A stretch of 64,000 bases of DNA from Fundidesulfovibrio putealis DSM 16056 (GTDB lineage: Bacteria > Desulfobacterota > Desulfovibrionia > Desulfovibrionales > Desulfovibrionaceae): the NCBI RefSeq assembly GCF_000429325.1, contig NZ_AUBQ01000017.1:62001-126000 (forward strand), written 5' to 3'. The notes below the pieces were generated by a model. It did no database searches. It was not told the origin of the DNA and saw only the letters and a program-made list of their open reading frames with translations. The position numbers and the translations under genes were made by a program. This document shows positions 44,201-52,176 of the stretch, one piece after another (the first letter of the stretch is position 1; the number at the start of each line of letters is the position of its first letter).

Positions 44201-44682
44201 CGCGCCATGTCCCGGGCCGCGTCCATGCCCTCTTTCAGGAGCGCCTGATGGATCTCGCCCTTCAGGCAGGCGGACAGGGCGATGATGCCCTCGCCGTGGG
44301 CGGCCAGGAGCTCCTTGTCCACGCGCGGCTTGTAGTGGAAGCCGCTCAGGTAGGATTCGGAGGAAAGCTTCAGCAGGTTTCGAAAGCCCACCGCGTTCTG
44401 GGCCAAAAGCACCAGATGATAGCCCGCGTCGCGCACGGAGCGGGCGTTCTTGTCCTTGCGGCTGCCCTTGGCCACGTAGACCTCGCAGCCGACGATGGGC
44501 TTGATGCCCGCCTTCTTGCAGTATTCGTAGAAGACCAGCGCGCCGTGCATGTTGCCGTGGTCGGTGATGGCCGCCGCCGGACAGCCGAACTCACCGGCGC
44601 GCTTGATCAGGTCGCCGATGCGGATCGCCCCGTCCAGCAGGGAATATTCGGTGTGGCAATGCAGATGAACGAAATCAGACAT
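41212..44682 (-). CDS. dnaE: DNA polymerase III subunit alpha
   Basis: Catalytic subunit of the replicative polymerase. The 1156-aa protein (E. coli 1160) begins with a PHP domain ('VHLHCHTEYSLLDGA') and has the palm motif 'PDIDVDFCERRR' near residues 400-410 holding two catalytic Asp, the fingers and beta-clamp regions, and an OB fold near 970-1050 ('VKVAAIITTKKEHITKKGD'). The PHP metal-ligand residues look mostly intact, so proofreading or pyrophosphatase activity is possible. No clear Shine-Dalgarno before the ATG at 44682. Heads the minus-strand run that continues through queD and dtd. Confidence 0.97.
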   Translation of the reverse strand: MSDFVHLHCHTEYSLLDGAIRIGDLIKRAGEFGCPAAAITDHGNMHGALVFYEYCKKAGIKPIVGCEVYVAKGSRKDKNARSVRDAGYHLVLLAQNAVGFRNLLKLSSESYLSGFHYKPRVDKELLAAHGEGIIALSACLKGEIHQALLKEGMDAARDMARQYMTLFPDRLYMELQANDLPEQARLNEMVLELADEMKLPLVATNDCHYLNADDASAHDVLLCIQTQAKVDDEKRMRFTTQELYYKSPEEMAAAFAHVPQALANTCEIASRVNLELDLKTYHFPVYEVAEGKSLDDEMADMARQGLKDRLAKLGPKTPEEEKKYWDRLEYELGVIKTMGFPGYFLIVQDFINWAKRQGIPVGPGRGSAAGSLVAFALRITNLDPLPYDLLFERFLNIERISMPDIDVDFCERRRTEVIRYVSERYGRDSVAQITTFGTMKAKAVVRDVGRALGMTFPETDRIAKLIPEDLKMTIDKALDKEPELSVLASQDARIGRLIDVSRRLEGLSRHASTHAAGVVISDKPMTEYVPLYQGKNQEIVTQWDMKRVEKIGLIKFDFLGLKTMTVIQDALDIIREMGHEPPDLDNLPLTDAATYELFSKGDTDGIFQVESDGMRKYLRQLKPNCFEDIIAMLALYRPGPLGSGMVQEFIDRKHGLVEVKYPHPDLEPVLKPTYGVIVYQEQVMQIAQVLSGYSLGEGDLLRRAMGKKNAEEMATQRKRFLEGTARKDIPADQANEIFDLMEKFAEYGFNKSHSAAYALISYHTAFLKTHFPVAFMAALITSDIENQDKVLKYISDSSDRGIEVLPPDVNLSMRHFSVKDAQIVYGLAGIKNVGGEAINEIVRERGENGPYLSLVDLTSRVNLRKVTKRVLEFLIKAGAMDSFGAPRAALMAGLDRAVSQGQKRAEERNSGQLSLMALAPVPQNKTPGLGMSCEEASVPEWEHQELMAREKEALGFYLTSHPLKSFIRDMRRMGIKTLSECKGYAPDCEVKVAAIITTKKEHITKKGDRMAFCGLEDIAGDGEAIFFPEAFAKCRELLEGDQPLLLTAKIGKEMEEAGDHPVKLKLMVQSARPLGEAVAAGDEPVEVRVEANTCTTLAGLKEIFHKYPGSAKVRLRLVYDDLECLTSLSEELCVGPCPQFWQAVDDCLANAGKATV

Positions 44683-44931
44683 TATTTAAACACCCGTAAT
44701 TATTATCTTTAAAAAACGAGACCCACGTCTGGATCGCTGACATCTTCTAGCGCCATTTCGCCTGAAAGCCAATCCCGAGCACGGCAGACATTTTCTGGCG
44801 TTCATTAAATTGCTCGTGGCACGTATCAAAACGGGGGGAACCCTACCTTACCTTTGGCGAGATCAGCCATATATAGAAAACACCAGCCCGACATGCGCAC
44901 AGCTGAATTATTTCGCACGTGGAGACGGATT

Positions 44932-45264
44932 ATGTCTGCAAAAATGATTATTCAAGCGGTGAATTCGGATACTTACCGACTCCGGTTCACCACGCACGAC
45001 GGGGATTGCATCCTGGAATGCGAACCCCGCAAAAGCAAAAGCAAGGCAATTGAAGACGCCGAGACGCTCCGGCGAGGTGTGATGGAAGACGGTCGCTACG
45101 CTGTGCAGCGCAACGAACACGGACATTTTGCGTTCAACTTTCTCGGAGAGTCCGGCGAGGCCATCGGTGTGAGTGCACTCTTCCCCACGCCGGAGGGACT
45201 CGGCAGGGCCATCGCCGTGTTGAAGCAGCTGGCCCCCATGGCCGTGCTGGTGGACAACACCTGA
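44932..45264 (+). CDS. YegP-family (DUF1508) protein
   Basis: A 110-aa cytoplasmic protein of the YegP/DUF1508 family, whose function is not established. The repeat-type pattern is visible: a beta strand 'RLRFTTHDGDCILECEP', 'SKSKAIEDAETLRRGV', then 'FAFNFLGESGEAIGVSALF' and 'GLGRAIAVLKQLAP'. The ATG at 44932 is favoured (GTGGAG upstream); an upstream in-frame ATG at 44893 would add 13 residues. It stands alone between dnaE and tssA, with a 249-bp AT-richer leader in which I see no further feature. Confidence 0.75.
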   Translation: MSAKMIIQAVNSDTYRLRFTTHDGDCILECEPRKSKSKAIEDAETLRRGVMEDGRYAVQRNEHGHFAFNFLGESGEAIGVSALFPTPEGLGRAIAVLKQLAPMAVLVDNT

Positions 45265-45390
45265 TGTAAGCCCCGCCTGTTGACGCCGTCACCGCCAGGA
45301 CTCTCGTGGCTTGATCCTTTCGCGCCTGAAGCACGCACTTGCCGCCCCCCCCCGGATCGTCAGCTCCGCGCCGACCGCTCGGCTACGGCC

Positions 45391-46962
45391 CTACCCGCTC
45401 ACCCGCATGGCCGCCGCCGGATTTATCCGCGCGATGCGAGACAGCACCTGATGCAGCTGGGCCTTGCCCTCCTCGCTTGCGTCCACGGAGAGCACGTCGT
45501 AGGCGGCCAGCAGGCCGCGTAGCGCCGTGTCCGGCTCCCACAGCTCCAGCTTGTACTGCCCCACCAGATCAAGAAGCTCCTCGATGTTTGGTCCGGCCAG
45601 GTCCGCCCTGCCCGACTGGGACAGCATCCCGGCCATGGCGATCAGGCCGTCGAAGCGCTCCCGCCCGGAGCGCGACTGGCGAAGCGCCTCCTGCAAACGG
45701 GTCACGGCCTCCATGAATTTCTTCTGGGCGGACAGGGCCTGGGCCTCTTCCAGGGCCTTGGCCAGCGGCGAATCCGACGGCCCCGCCTCCACGGACTGCC
45801 CGGACCCCAGGGCGATGGACTTCAGCCACGTTTTGGTCTCCGCGTCAGCGAAGGGTGTCCCGTCCGAGAAGCTCATCTTGTCGATGCCCTTCAGGCGCGA
45901 CACGTACAGCGCGGTCTGGGACTTGAGCGCCTCCAGGGCGGGCGCGCCCTTGGCCCCCAGCGAGTCCAGGGCCTGGGCCGACAGACGTGAGAGGTCCAGC
46001 CAAAACAAGTACACCGGCACCTGCGATTCGGCCCGGCGCGCGGCCTCCTCGAACTGGCGGCCAGACACCAACTGGGCAATGGACGACTTGATGTTCTCGT
46101 CCGGGGCGGGGATCATGGTCTGGCCGTTGTCCGCCGGGGGCAGGCCGTCCACCTTGAGCCACGCTCCCAGGCGGTTCAGCGTATAGGCGCGCGGGTCGCC
46201 GCAGTCGGCTGCCAGCAGCAGGGCTGCCGTGCCGGTCATCTGGCTCAGGCAGGCGTCCAGGCTTACCGCCGGATCGGTCGATACCGGGCCGGATGGAGGC
46301 GCTGCGGGACGAGGCTGCGCACTCGCCGAAGCCCCTGAGGCTCCAGCCGTCTGCACCTGCTCTGGCTGCCCGCCTGCTGCGGGCGTGGGCTCCGGCTGCG
46401 GCTGGGCCTCCTGCGGAGGCGCTTCCACCGGAAGCCGCTTGGCGAACTCGGCCAGATCGCGCATGCCCGGCCCGTCCGGGGCGTTCTGGGCTATGAACTC
46501 GTCCAGGGTGCTGAACCCGCCCACCAGACGGTCCACCACGTCCTTGGGGAAGGCGGCGTCGGTGCTGTAGGCGTCGAAATAGGCCTGCACCTGGTCGCGA
46601 TACCAGACCAGGGCGTTCACGCGACCCCGCATGCGTTTTTTCGGGGGGGACAGGTCCTCCCAGAAGGTGGTGGTCATGTCGGCGAGGAGCGTCACCCCGT
46701 CGGCCATGCCGGGGATGGCGTTCATCTTGAAGAGCGCCACGGCCATGTAGGCCGCGGTGGGCAGGTGCTTGCCCTTGGTGGTCAGGATGGTGGTGGCCAG
46801 CTTGGCGACGTTTTCCCAGTCGATGCCCTGGCCGCCGATGGTGGGCATGGAAAGCTTGTCGATTTCTGCCTGGAGCTTCTCGAACTCCGGCTCGTATGAC
46901 GGGTCGGCTCCGGCGGGCTGCGCCGCGGAGATGGGGGCTTTGCCGATTTCTGCTACGTCCAT
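45391..46962 (-). CDS. tssA: Type VI secretion protein TssA
   Basis: Baseplate-associated cap of the type VI secretion system, priming tail-sheath polymerisation. The 523-aa protein has an ImpA N-terminal domain (about 10-130, 'FWEDLSPPKKRMRGRVNAL'), a Pro/Ala/Gln linker (about 175-225) and a C-terminal VasJ-type domain ('PVYLFWLDLSRLSAQALDSLG', 'LWEPDTALRGLLAAYDVL'). No other T6SS gene is visible in the window; the cluster may continue elsewhere or this is an isolated gene. The Shine-Dalgarno is weak. Confidence 0.88.
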   Translation of the reverse strand: MDVAEIGKAPISAAQPAGADPSYEPEFEKLQAEIDKLSMPTIGGQGIDWENVAKLATTILTTKGKHLPTAAYMAVALFKMNAIPGMADGVTLLADMTTTFWEDLSPPKKRMRGRVNALVWYRDQVQAYFDAYSTDAAFPKDVVDRLVGGFSTLDEFIAQNAPDGPGMRDLAEFAKRLPVEAPPQEAQPQPEPTPAAGGQPEQVQTAGASGASASAQPRPAAPPSGPVSTDPAVSLDACLSQMTGTAALLLAADCGDPRAYTLNRLGAWLKVDGLPPADNGQTMIPAPDENIKSSIAQLVSGRQFEEAARRAESQVPVYLFWLDLSRLSAQALDSLGAKGAPALEALKSQTALYVSRLKGIDKMSFSDGTPFADAETKTWLKSIALGSGQSVEAGPSDSPLAKALEEAQALSAQKKFMEAVTRLQEALRQSRSGRERFDGLIAMAGMLSQSGRADLAGPNIEELLDLVGQYKLELWEPDTALRGLLAAYDVLSVDASEEGKAQLHQVLSRIARINPAAAMRVSG

Positions 46963-47065
46963 GGCGGGTATGGCCTTGCGTTGGGGGTTGGCTGGGCGCG
47001 GCCTTGCGCCTCGCCCTTCCCCGCAATCTAACCAGAATCCCCCCCGCTGAACAACTCTTTACTCT

Positions 47066-47200
47066 TTACGGCTTTTGGACCTCGTATTTCTGGGCCTCGT
47101 GCCGACCTGGATCCTGGGAAATCGCCTCCGAGCGGGTCGCCGTGCCGAAAGCCAGTCCCACTGCCGCCAATATGAACAAAATAATGACCAGGCGTTTCAT
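47066..47200 (-). CDS. 44-aa exported or membrane peptide
   Basis: A short ORF with a good GAGGAGT site 7 nt before the ATG at 47200. The peptide has a Lys-Arg start, a hydrophobic core ('LVIILFILAAVGLAFG') that could be a signal peptide cleaved after 'SEA' or a membrane anchor, and a 17-residue polar tail ('SQDPGRHEAQKYEVQKP'). It sits between tssA and the alpha/beta hydrolase gene, same strand, 19 nt after the latter. Family unknown; the ribosome site and signal pattern are the only support. Confidence 0.6.
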   Translation of the reverse strand: MKRLVIILFILAAVGLAFGTATRSEAISQDPGRHEAQKYEVQKP

Positions 47201-47219
47201 GCGGGTACTCCTCGTGTGG

Positions 47220-48017
47220 TTACGCGTCGCCCTGCTGTCGCGCGCAGCTGCGGTCGTTTTTCCTGGGCGTGACGCCTGAGCCTCCTCCGTCCGAGCCAAG
47301 TCCCATCTCCATCGCCGCCGCCTGGAGCACCTTGGCCATGCGGCCCGGATTGCTGACCATGGGCAGCGGCCCGGTCTGCAATTCGGCCACGCGCATCTTC
47401 ATGAGCGTCGCCTTGGCGGCCTGGGCCTTCAGCGCCGATTCCTCCGCGTTCGATACCGTGCCCACAGTGCGCAGATAGACGCCTGGCAGCTGCCTGTCCC
47501 GCCTGCCGTAGGGATACGGCGCTGTCAGGCAGCTCCGGGGAAACGGCTGAAGCCGCACCGACAACCAGCGCGCCAGCTCCCGGCAGGTGAGCCCGAAGCT
47601 CTCGGCGGGCGGGGCGGGCACCAGCCAGTCCGAACCGCTTTGCCTGCCCGCGCCCCTCATGCCTGTCCGCCCGGCCACATCCAGGAACGATGCGCCGCGC
47701 TCCGGCAGCACGCCGTCCAGGTGCACCACGCCGCCGACTTTGCCGCCGTGCCGGTGCGCCACCGCCGAGGCGATCATGGAGCCGTACCCGTGCCCAACCA
47801 GGATGGCCCGTTCCAGGTCCTCGTGGAAAAGAAGCTGCGCCACGTCCTCCACGTGCCAGGAGAGCGATATCTCCGGGCGCAACATGTGCGAGCGCTCGCC
47901 GCAGCCGGTCAGCGTGGGGCGGAACGCCTCGTGGCCGAGCTTTGTCAGCGCCCTGGCTGTGCGCCGCCAGATCCAGCCTCCCGTGAAGGCCCCGTGGATG
48001 AGTACGAATGTGGCCAT
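47220..48017 (-). CDS. Alpha/beta hydrolase fold protein lacking catalytic Ser and His
   Basis: A 265-aa protein of the salicylate-esterase/hydroxynitrile-lyase-like alpha/beta hydrolases: 'FVLIHGAFTGGWIW' (oxyanion-hole HG), 'AILVGHGYGSMIAS' (nucleophile elbow) and 'QTGPLPMVSNPGRMAKVL' (His loop). In active members the elbow is GHSxG; here residue 77 is Gly (codon GGG). The loop is normally GHxP; here the His is Pro217 (CCG). Both changes are in open sequence with no frameshift, so the fold is kept but the triad is not: a pseudoenzyme is likely. The C-terminus has an unusual Gly/Arg-rich tail. ATG 48017 lacks a clear Shine-Dalgarno. Confidence 0.8.
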   Translation of the reverse strand: MATFVLIHGAFTGGWIWRRTARALTKLGHEAFRPTLTGCGERSHMLRPEISLSWHVEDVAQLLFHEDLERAILVGHGYGSMIASAVAHRHGGKVGGVVHLDGVLPERGASFLDVAGRTGMRGAGRQSGSDWLVPAPPAESFGLTCRELARWLSVRLQPFPRSCLTAPYPYGRRDRQLPGVYLRTVGTVSNAEESALKAQAAKATLMKMRVAELQTGPLPMVSNPGRMAKVLQAAAMEMGLGSDGGGSGVTPRKNDRSCARQQGDA

Positions 48018-48164
48018 GCCGATGCAGAGCAAAGAGCCTGCCACAGGCTAACTTGAATCATATCGGCACATTAGCAGTCGACACAAACACAAACAGCACC
48101 ACAAAAATGAAACATGCTACAAATTCGTCATGTTACATGGGGAGAGGCGGCCAGAGGATAAGAG

Positions 48165-48538
48165 CCGGGCTCCGCCCGGACCCGCCAGGGGGATGATCCC
48201 CCTGGACCCTGCAATTAGCTTCGCGGGCAGCATCGTTACTGTTCAGATATTTCGCAAGAGAGCCTTGAAGCGCGCAAAGCCGCGCTTCATGGCTTATTTA
48301 TTCTTGAAATTGCCGTCTTCGACGATGGCTGTGGGCTTGGTGCTGTCACGGTCGGGTTCTGGCGGGCGGGCGACGAATCGTCTTCAAATCGGTTCTAGCC
48401 CGCCCGCCAGGACACGAACGGGACAGCATCCAGCCCACAGCCCCAATCTCAGCCCAACCAACCGCCCACGACGCGAAGCGGAAAGCCGGGTCTGGGGGAG
48501 GCCTCTCCCCCAGCGGGTGCAGGGCGGAGCCCGCCGGG
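48165..48538. repeat. Composite palindromic repeat element, copy 2 (inverted relative to copy 1)
   Basis: About 374 bp with the same parts as 7393-7872, in reverse order and strand. It has TIR-like ends at 48165-48209 and 48488-48538. The hairpin at 48261-48294 matches the 15-bp one of copy 1. The 13-bp-armed hairpin (48359-48371 with 48398-48410) has a loop identical to copy 1 over 26 nt. Between copies the outer stem pairs of the latter change together (TT/AA to GG/CC type, at CTTGC/GCAAG versus CTGGC/GCCAG). It fills the gap between the dead hydrolase and the benE-sahR-ahcY operon. Confidence 0.85.
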
Positions 48539-48582
48539 TCTGGGCGGAGCCCAGCATCATCTCCAAATGCATGATTTCCCGC

Positions 48583-48611
48583 TTGACCTCACTTTCCTGA
48601 TTCAGTATTTC
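48583..48611 (+). promoter_or_regulatory. Probable promoter of benE-sahR-ahcY
   Basis: TTGACC at 48583-48588 and TATTTC at 48606-48611 with a 17-nt spacer; the -10 is weak. The transcription start expected from it falls inside the inverted repeat at 48611-48638. Confidence 0.5.
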
Positions 48612-48638
48612 CTCATATCAACATATCTTGATATGAGG
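48611..48638. promoter_or_regulatory. SahR-type operator (perfect 11-bp inverted repeat)
   Basis: CCTCATATCAA, a 6-nt spacer, then its exact reverse complement. The core ATATCAA-N6-TTGATAT has the form of ArsR-family operators, as reported for the SAH-responsive regulator SahR in Desulfovibrio. It sits at the probable transcription start and 12 nt before the benE-like ATG, ideal for repression by the SahR protein encoded two genes... one gene downstream. Confidence 0.78.
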
Positions 48639-48650
48639 ATGCACACATAC

Positions 48651-49838
48651 ATGGAAGCCGTAGCCGCACCACGTTCGCTCCCGCGCGATTTTTCCCTCTC
48701 CGCCCTGACCGCCGGACTGGTGGCGGTGGCCGTGTCCTTCGGCGGCCCTGCGGCCATCATCTTCCAGGCCGCCAAGGTGGCCGGGCTGTCGCCCCAGGAG
48801 CTTTCCAGCTGGATCTGGGCCATCTCCATCGGCAGCGGGCTCACGGGCATCTACCTGTCGCTTCGCTACCGCGCGCCGGTCATCACGGCCTGGTCCACGC
48901 CGGGCGTGGCGCTCCTGGCGGCTGGCTGGGCGGCCTATCCGTACCCCGAGGCCATCGGGGCCTTCGTGGTGTCCGCCGCGCTCATCACCGTCACCGGAGC
49001 CAGCGGCCTGTTCCAGGCCATGATGGACCGCATCCCCAAGCCCGTCGTCTCTGCCATGCTGGCGGGCATCCTGTTCAAGTTCGGGGTGGACGTGTTCGCC
49101 TGGCTGAAGAACGCGCCGCTGCTGGCGGGCGTGATGATCGCCACGTATCTGGCGGCCAAACGCCTGACTCCCCGCTACTCCGTGGTGTGCACCCTGGGCG
49201 CGGGGTTCGCGGCTGCCGGGCTCACGGGCGGGCTTGATTTCAGCACGGTGGATGCCTCGTTGGCCGTGCCGGTGTTCACCATGCCCTCGTTCAGCTTAGG
49301 AGCGGTGATCGGCCTTGGCCTGCCGCTCTTCCTGGTGACCATGACCGGCCAGAACGCCACGGGCCTGGGCGTGATGCGCGCCAGCGGCTACGACACCCCG
49401 GCCACCCCCATGGTGACGCTGACCGGCCTGTGCTCGCTGGTGCTGGCTCCGTTCGGCTGCCACGGCGTGAACCTTGCGGCCATCACCGCCGCCATCTGCA
49501 CCGGGCAGGAGTCCCACCCCGACCCGGACAAGCGCTACGTGGCGGGCGTGGCCTGCGGCGCGTGCTACCTGGCGGTGGGCGTGTTCGGCGCGGCCCTGGT
49601 GGGCGTGTTCACGGCGCTTCCGGGCGCGCTTATCTCCGTGGTGTCGGGGCTTGCCCTGTTCGGGGCGATCTCCTCGGGCCTGACCCAGGCCATGGAGGAC
49701 GCCGACCGCCGCGAGGCCGCGCTAGTCACGCTGCTCATTACAGTATCCGGCGTGAGCTTCTTCGGCATCGGCTCGGCCTTCTGGGGGCTTCTGGGCGGGC
49801 TGGCGGCGGACAGGATTCTTTCTTCGAGGCGCGCGTGA
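48651..49838 (+). CDS. BenE-family membrane transporter
   Basis: A 395-aa polytopic inner-membrane protein (about 11-12 helices) of the BenE benzoate/H+ symporter family. Family signatures include 'AVSFGGPAAIIFQAAKVAGL', 'WSTPGVALLAAGWAAYPYPEAIGAF', 'MLAGILFKFGVDVF' and 'TGQNATGLGVMRASGY'. It is the first gene of a tight operon (4-nt overlaps) with sahR and ahcY behind a SahR-type operator. The substrate may therefore be a compound of the methyl/SAH cycle, not benzoate; that is inference. ATG 48651 is preferred because earlier ATGs fall within the operator and lack a Shine-Dalgarno. Confidence 0.85.
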   Translation: MEAVAAPRSLPRDFSLSALTAGLVAVAVSFGGPAAIIFQAAKVAGLSPQELSSWIWAISIGSGLTGIYLSLRYRAPVITAWSTPGVALLAAGWAAYPYPEAIGAFVVSAALITVTGASGLFQAMMDRIPKPVVSAMLAGILFKFGVDVFAWLKNAPLLAGVMIATYLAAKRLTPRYSVVCTLGAGFAAAGLTGGLDFSTVDASLAVPVFTMPSFSLGAVIGLGLPLFLVTMTGQNATGLGVMRASGYDTPATPMVTLTGLCSLVLAPFGCHGVNLAAITAAICTGQESHPDPDKRYVAGVACGACYLAVGVFGAALVGVFTALPGALISVVSGLALFGAISSGLTQAMEDADRREAALVTLLITVSGVSFFGIGSAFWGLLGGLAADRILSSRRA

Positions 49839-50755
49839 GCCCCTGCGTCCCCCTGGCGGCCTTCAAGGCCCTGGCGGATGAAACGCGGCTTCGGCTCATG
49901 CGCATCCTGGTGCGCTACGAGCTGAACGTGGGCGAGATCGTTGGTGTTCTGGACATGGGCCAGTCGCGCATCTCGCGCCATCTGCGCATCCTGGTGGAGT
50001 CCGGGCTTCTTTCCGCTAGACGCGACGGCCTGTGGGTGTTTTATGGTGCGGAGAAATCCGCCTTCCTGGACGCCGTGGCCCCGCACATCGCCGACTGCGG
50101 CCCCCCGGAAGACCTCGTGCGCGCCCGCGAGGCCCTGGAAGCCCGCAACAGCGAGACCCGGCGCTTCTTCAACGCCATAGCTCCCGACTGGCACGCCATG
50201 CGCCGCGAGGTGCTGGGCGACGTGGACCTGGACGCCCTGATTCTGGAATTGCTGCCCGACAGCGAAGCCGTGGCGGACCTGGGCTGCGGGCCGGGCGAGC
50301 TTCTGGCCGCCGTGGCCCCCAAGGCCGGGCGGCTGATCGGCGTGGACGCCTCTCCGGCCATGCTGGAGCTGGCCCGGCGCAAGGTGGCCCTGGCCGGGGC
50401 GAGCCTTCGCGTCGGGGAGCTCGAGCACCTGCCCCTGGCCGACGCCGAAGTGCAGGCGGCGGTATTGAGCCTTACCCTGCACCATCTTTCCGACCCCGCC
50501 GCCGCGCTGCGTGAAGCCCGGCGCGTGGTGGCCCCCGGCGGCACGCTTGTGGTGGTGGACTACCTCAAGCACGCAAGCGAGCTGATGCGCGAGCGCTTCG
50601 GCGACCGCTGGCTGGGCTTTGATCCCGAGGAACTGTCCGGCTGGCTCACCCAGGCCGGATTCACCGTACACACCATCGACACGAAACCAGTAAAACTGGG
50701 CCTGAAACTTGGGCTGTACGTAGCCCGCAGGCCCAACCCGGAGGAAACCGCATGA
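49835..50755 (+). CDS. sahR: ArsR-type regulator fused to SAM-methyltransferase fold (SahR-like)
   Basis: A 306-aa protein with an N-terminal winged-helix ArsR domain (about 8-80, '[20 protein letters not shown]', '[19 protein letters not shown]') and a C-terminal class I methyltransferase-type domain ('[14 protein letters not shown]', 147-160, '[14 protein letters not shown]'). This architecture, next to ahcY, is that of SahR, a repressor relieved by S-adenosylhomocysteine. The methyltransferase fold probably acts as the sensor. The GTG at 49835 overlaps the benE stop, with GAGG 5 nt upstream; the open frame to its 5' side is a shadow of benE. Its likely operator is at 48611-48638. Confidence 0.9.
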   Translation: MSPCVPLAAFKALADETRLRLMRILVRYELNVGEIVGVLDMGQSRISRHLRILVESGLLSARRDGLWVFYGAEKSAFLDAVAPHIADCGPPEDLVRAREALEARNSETRRFFNAIAPDWHAMRREVLGDVDLDALILELLPDSEAVADLGCGPGELLAAVAPKAGRLIGVDASPAMLELARRKVALAGASLRVGELEHLPLADAEVQAAVLSLTLHHLSDPAAALREARRVVAPGGTLVVVDYLKHASELMRERFGDRWLGFDPEELSGWLTQAGFTVHTIDTKPVKLGLKLGLYVARRPNPEETA

Positions 50756-52176
50756 CCATCAAGCCCCTTGATCTGAGCCTTCCCTACAAAGTCGCCGACA
50801 TGTCCCAGGCCGAATGGGGCCGCAAGGAGATGATCATCTCCGAAAACGAGATGCCCGGCCTCATGGCCGTTCGCGCCAAGTACGGCCCGTCAAAGCCCCT
50901 GAAGGGCCTGAAGGTGGCCGGCAGCCTGCACATGACCATCCAGACCGCCATGCTCATCGAGACCCTGTACGAACTGGGCGCGGACCTGCGCTGGGCCAGC
51001 TGCAACATCTACTCTACCCAGGACCACGCCGCCGCCGCCATCGCCAAGGCCGGAACCGCCGCCGTGTTCGCCTGGAAGGGCGAGACCCTGGAAGACTACT
51101 GGTGGTGCACGGAGATGGCCCTGACCTGGCCTGACGGCTCCGGCCCCGACCTGATCGTGGACGACGGCGGCGACGCCACCCTGTTCATCCACCACGGCGT
51201 CAAGGCCGAGAAGGACCCCAGCATCCTGGACAAGGCCACCGACAACAAGGAATTCGCCATCATCCTGGAGCGCCTCGCCGCCTCCGTGGCCGCCGACAAG
51301 ACCCGCTTCACCGGCTGGGCCGCCAAGATCAAGGGCGTCTCCGAGGAGACCACCACCGGCGTCCACCGCCTGTACCAGATGATGAAGGACGGCGAGCTGC
51401 TGTTCCCGGCCATCAACGTCAACGACTCGGTCACCAAGTCCAAGTTCGACAACCTGTACGGCTGCCGCGAGTCCCTGGCCGACGGCATCAAGCGCGCCAC
51501 CGACGTGATGATGGCCGGCAAGGTCGTGGTCGTGGCCGGTTACGGCGACGTGGGCAAGGGCTGCGCCAGCTCCATGCGCGGCTACGGCGCGCGCGTGATC
51601 GTCACCGAGATCGACCCCATCTGTGCCCTCCAGGCCGCCATGGAAGGCTACGAAGTCACCACCATGGCCGAGGCCTGCACCCAGGGCGACATCTTCGTCA
51701 CCGCCACCGGTTGCGCGGACGTCATCACCGGCGCGCACATGGAAAAGATGCGCGAAGGGGCCATCATCTGCAACATCGGCCACTTCGACTCCGAAATCGC
51801 CATGCACTACCTTGAGGGCAACAACGGCTGCACCAAGGAAGAGATCAAGCCCCTGGTGGACAAGTGGACCCTGAAGTCGGGCCGCAGCGTGCTGGTGCTG
51901 GCCGAAGGCCGTCTGGTGAACCTGGGCTGCGCCACCGGCCACCCCAGCTTCGTCATGTCCAACAGCTTCACCAACCAGGCCCTGGCCCAGATCGACCTGG
52001 CGCTGAAGAAGTACGAGATCGGCGTGTACACGCTGCCCAAGCTCCTGGACGAGGAAGTCGCCCGCCTGCACCTGGAGCGCCTGGAAGTGAAGCTCGAGAC
52101 CCTGACCCCCGAGCAGGCCAAGTACATGGGCATCGACCCCAAGGGCCCCTACAAGCCCGAGCACTACCGCTACTAG
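50752..52176 (+). CDS. ahcY: Adenosylhomocysteinase
   Basis: Splits S-adenosylhomocysteine into adenosine and homocysteine, removing the product inhibitor of methyltransferases and feeding methionine synthesis. The 474-aa protein has '[19 protein letters not shown]', the NAD-binding '[21 protein letters not shown]' region, '[12 protein letters not shown]' and the C-terminal '[18 protein letters not shown]' that closes the neighbouring NAD site. Its ATG overlaps the sahR stop with GGAGGAAA upstream. A palindromic repeat is inserted just past the stop, and the last codons of the gene are duplicated beyond it. Confidence 0.97.
   Translation: MTIKPLDLSLPYKVADMSQAEWGRKEMIISENEMPGLMAVRAKYGPSKPLKGLKVAGSLHMTIQTAMLIETLYELGADLRWASCNIYSTQDHAAAAIAKAGTAAVFAWKGETLEDYWWCTEMALTWPDGSGPDLIVDDGGDATLFIHHGVKAEKDPSILDKATDNKEFAIILERLAASVAADKTRFTGWAAKIKGVSEETTTGVHRLYQMMKDGELLFPAINVNDSVTKSKFDNLYGCRESLADGIKRATDVMMAGKVVVVAGYGDVGKGCASSMRGYGARVIVTEIDPICALQAAMEGYEVTTMAEACTQGDIFVTATGCADVITGAHMEKMREGAIICNIGHFDSEIAMHYLEGNNGCTKEEIKPLVDKWTLKSGRSVLVLAEGRLVNLGCATGHPSFVMSNSFTNQALAQIDLALKKYEIGVYTLPKLLDEEVARLHLERLEVKLETLTPEQAKYMGIDPKGPYKPEHYRY

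Noticed and set aside
48130-48600. 156-codon ORF within the composite repeat (and the matching 245-codon minus-strand frame at 6848-7585)
   Set aside because: The shared translation arises from the conserved DNA repeat; differences between the copies follow stem pairing, not codon positions, and there is no start signal.
48567-48650. Upstream start for the BenE-like protein (extra 28 residues)
   Set aside because: The extension would be coded by the promoter and operator sequence, and the ATGs there have no usable Shine-Dalgarno.
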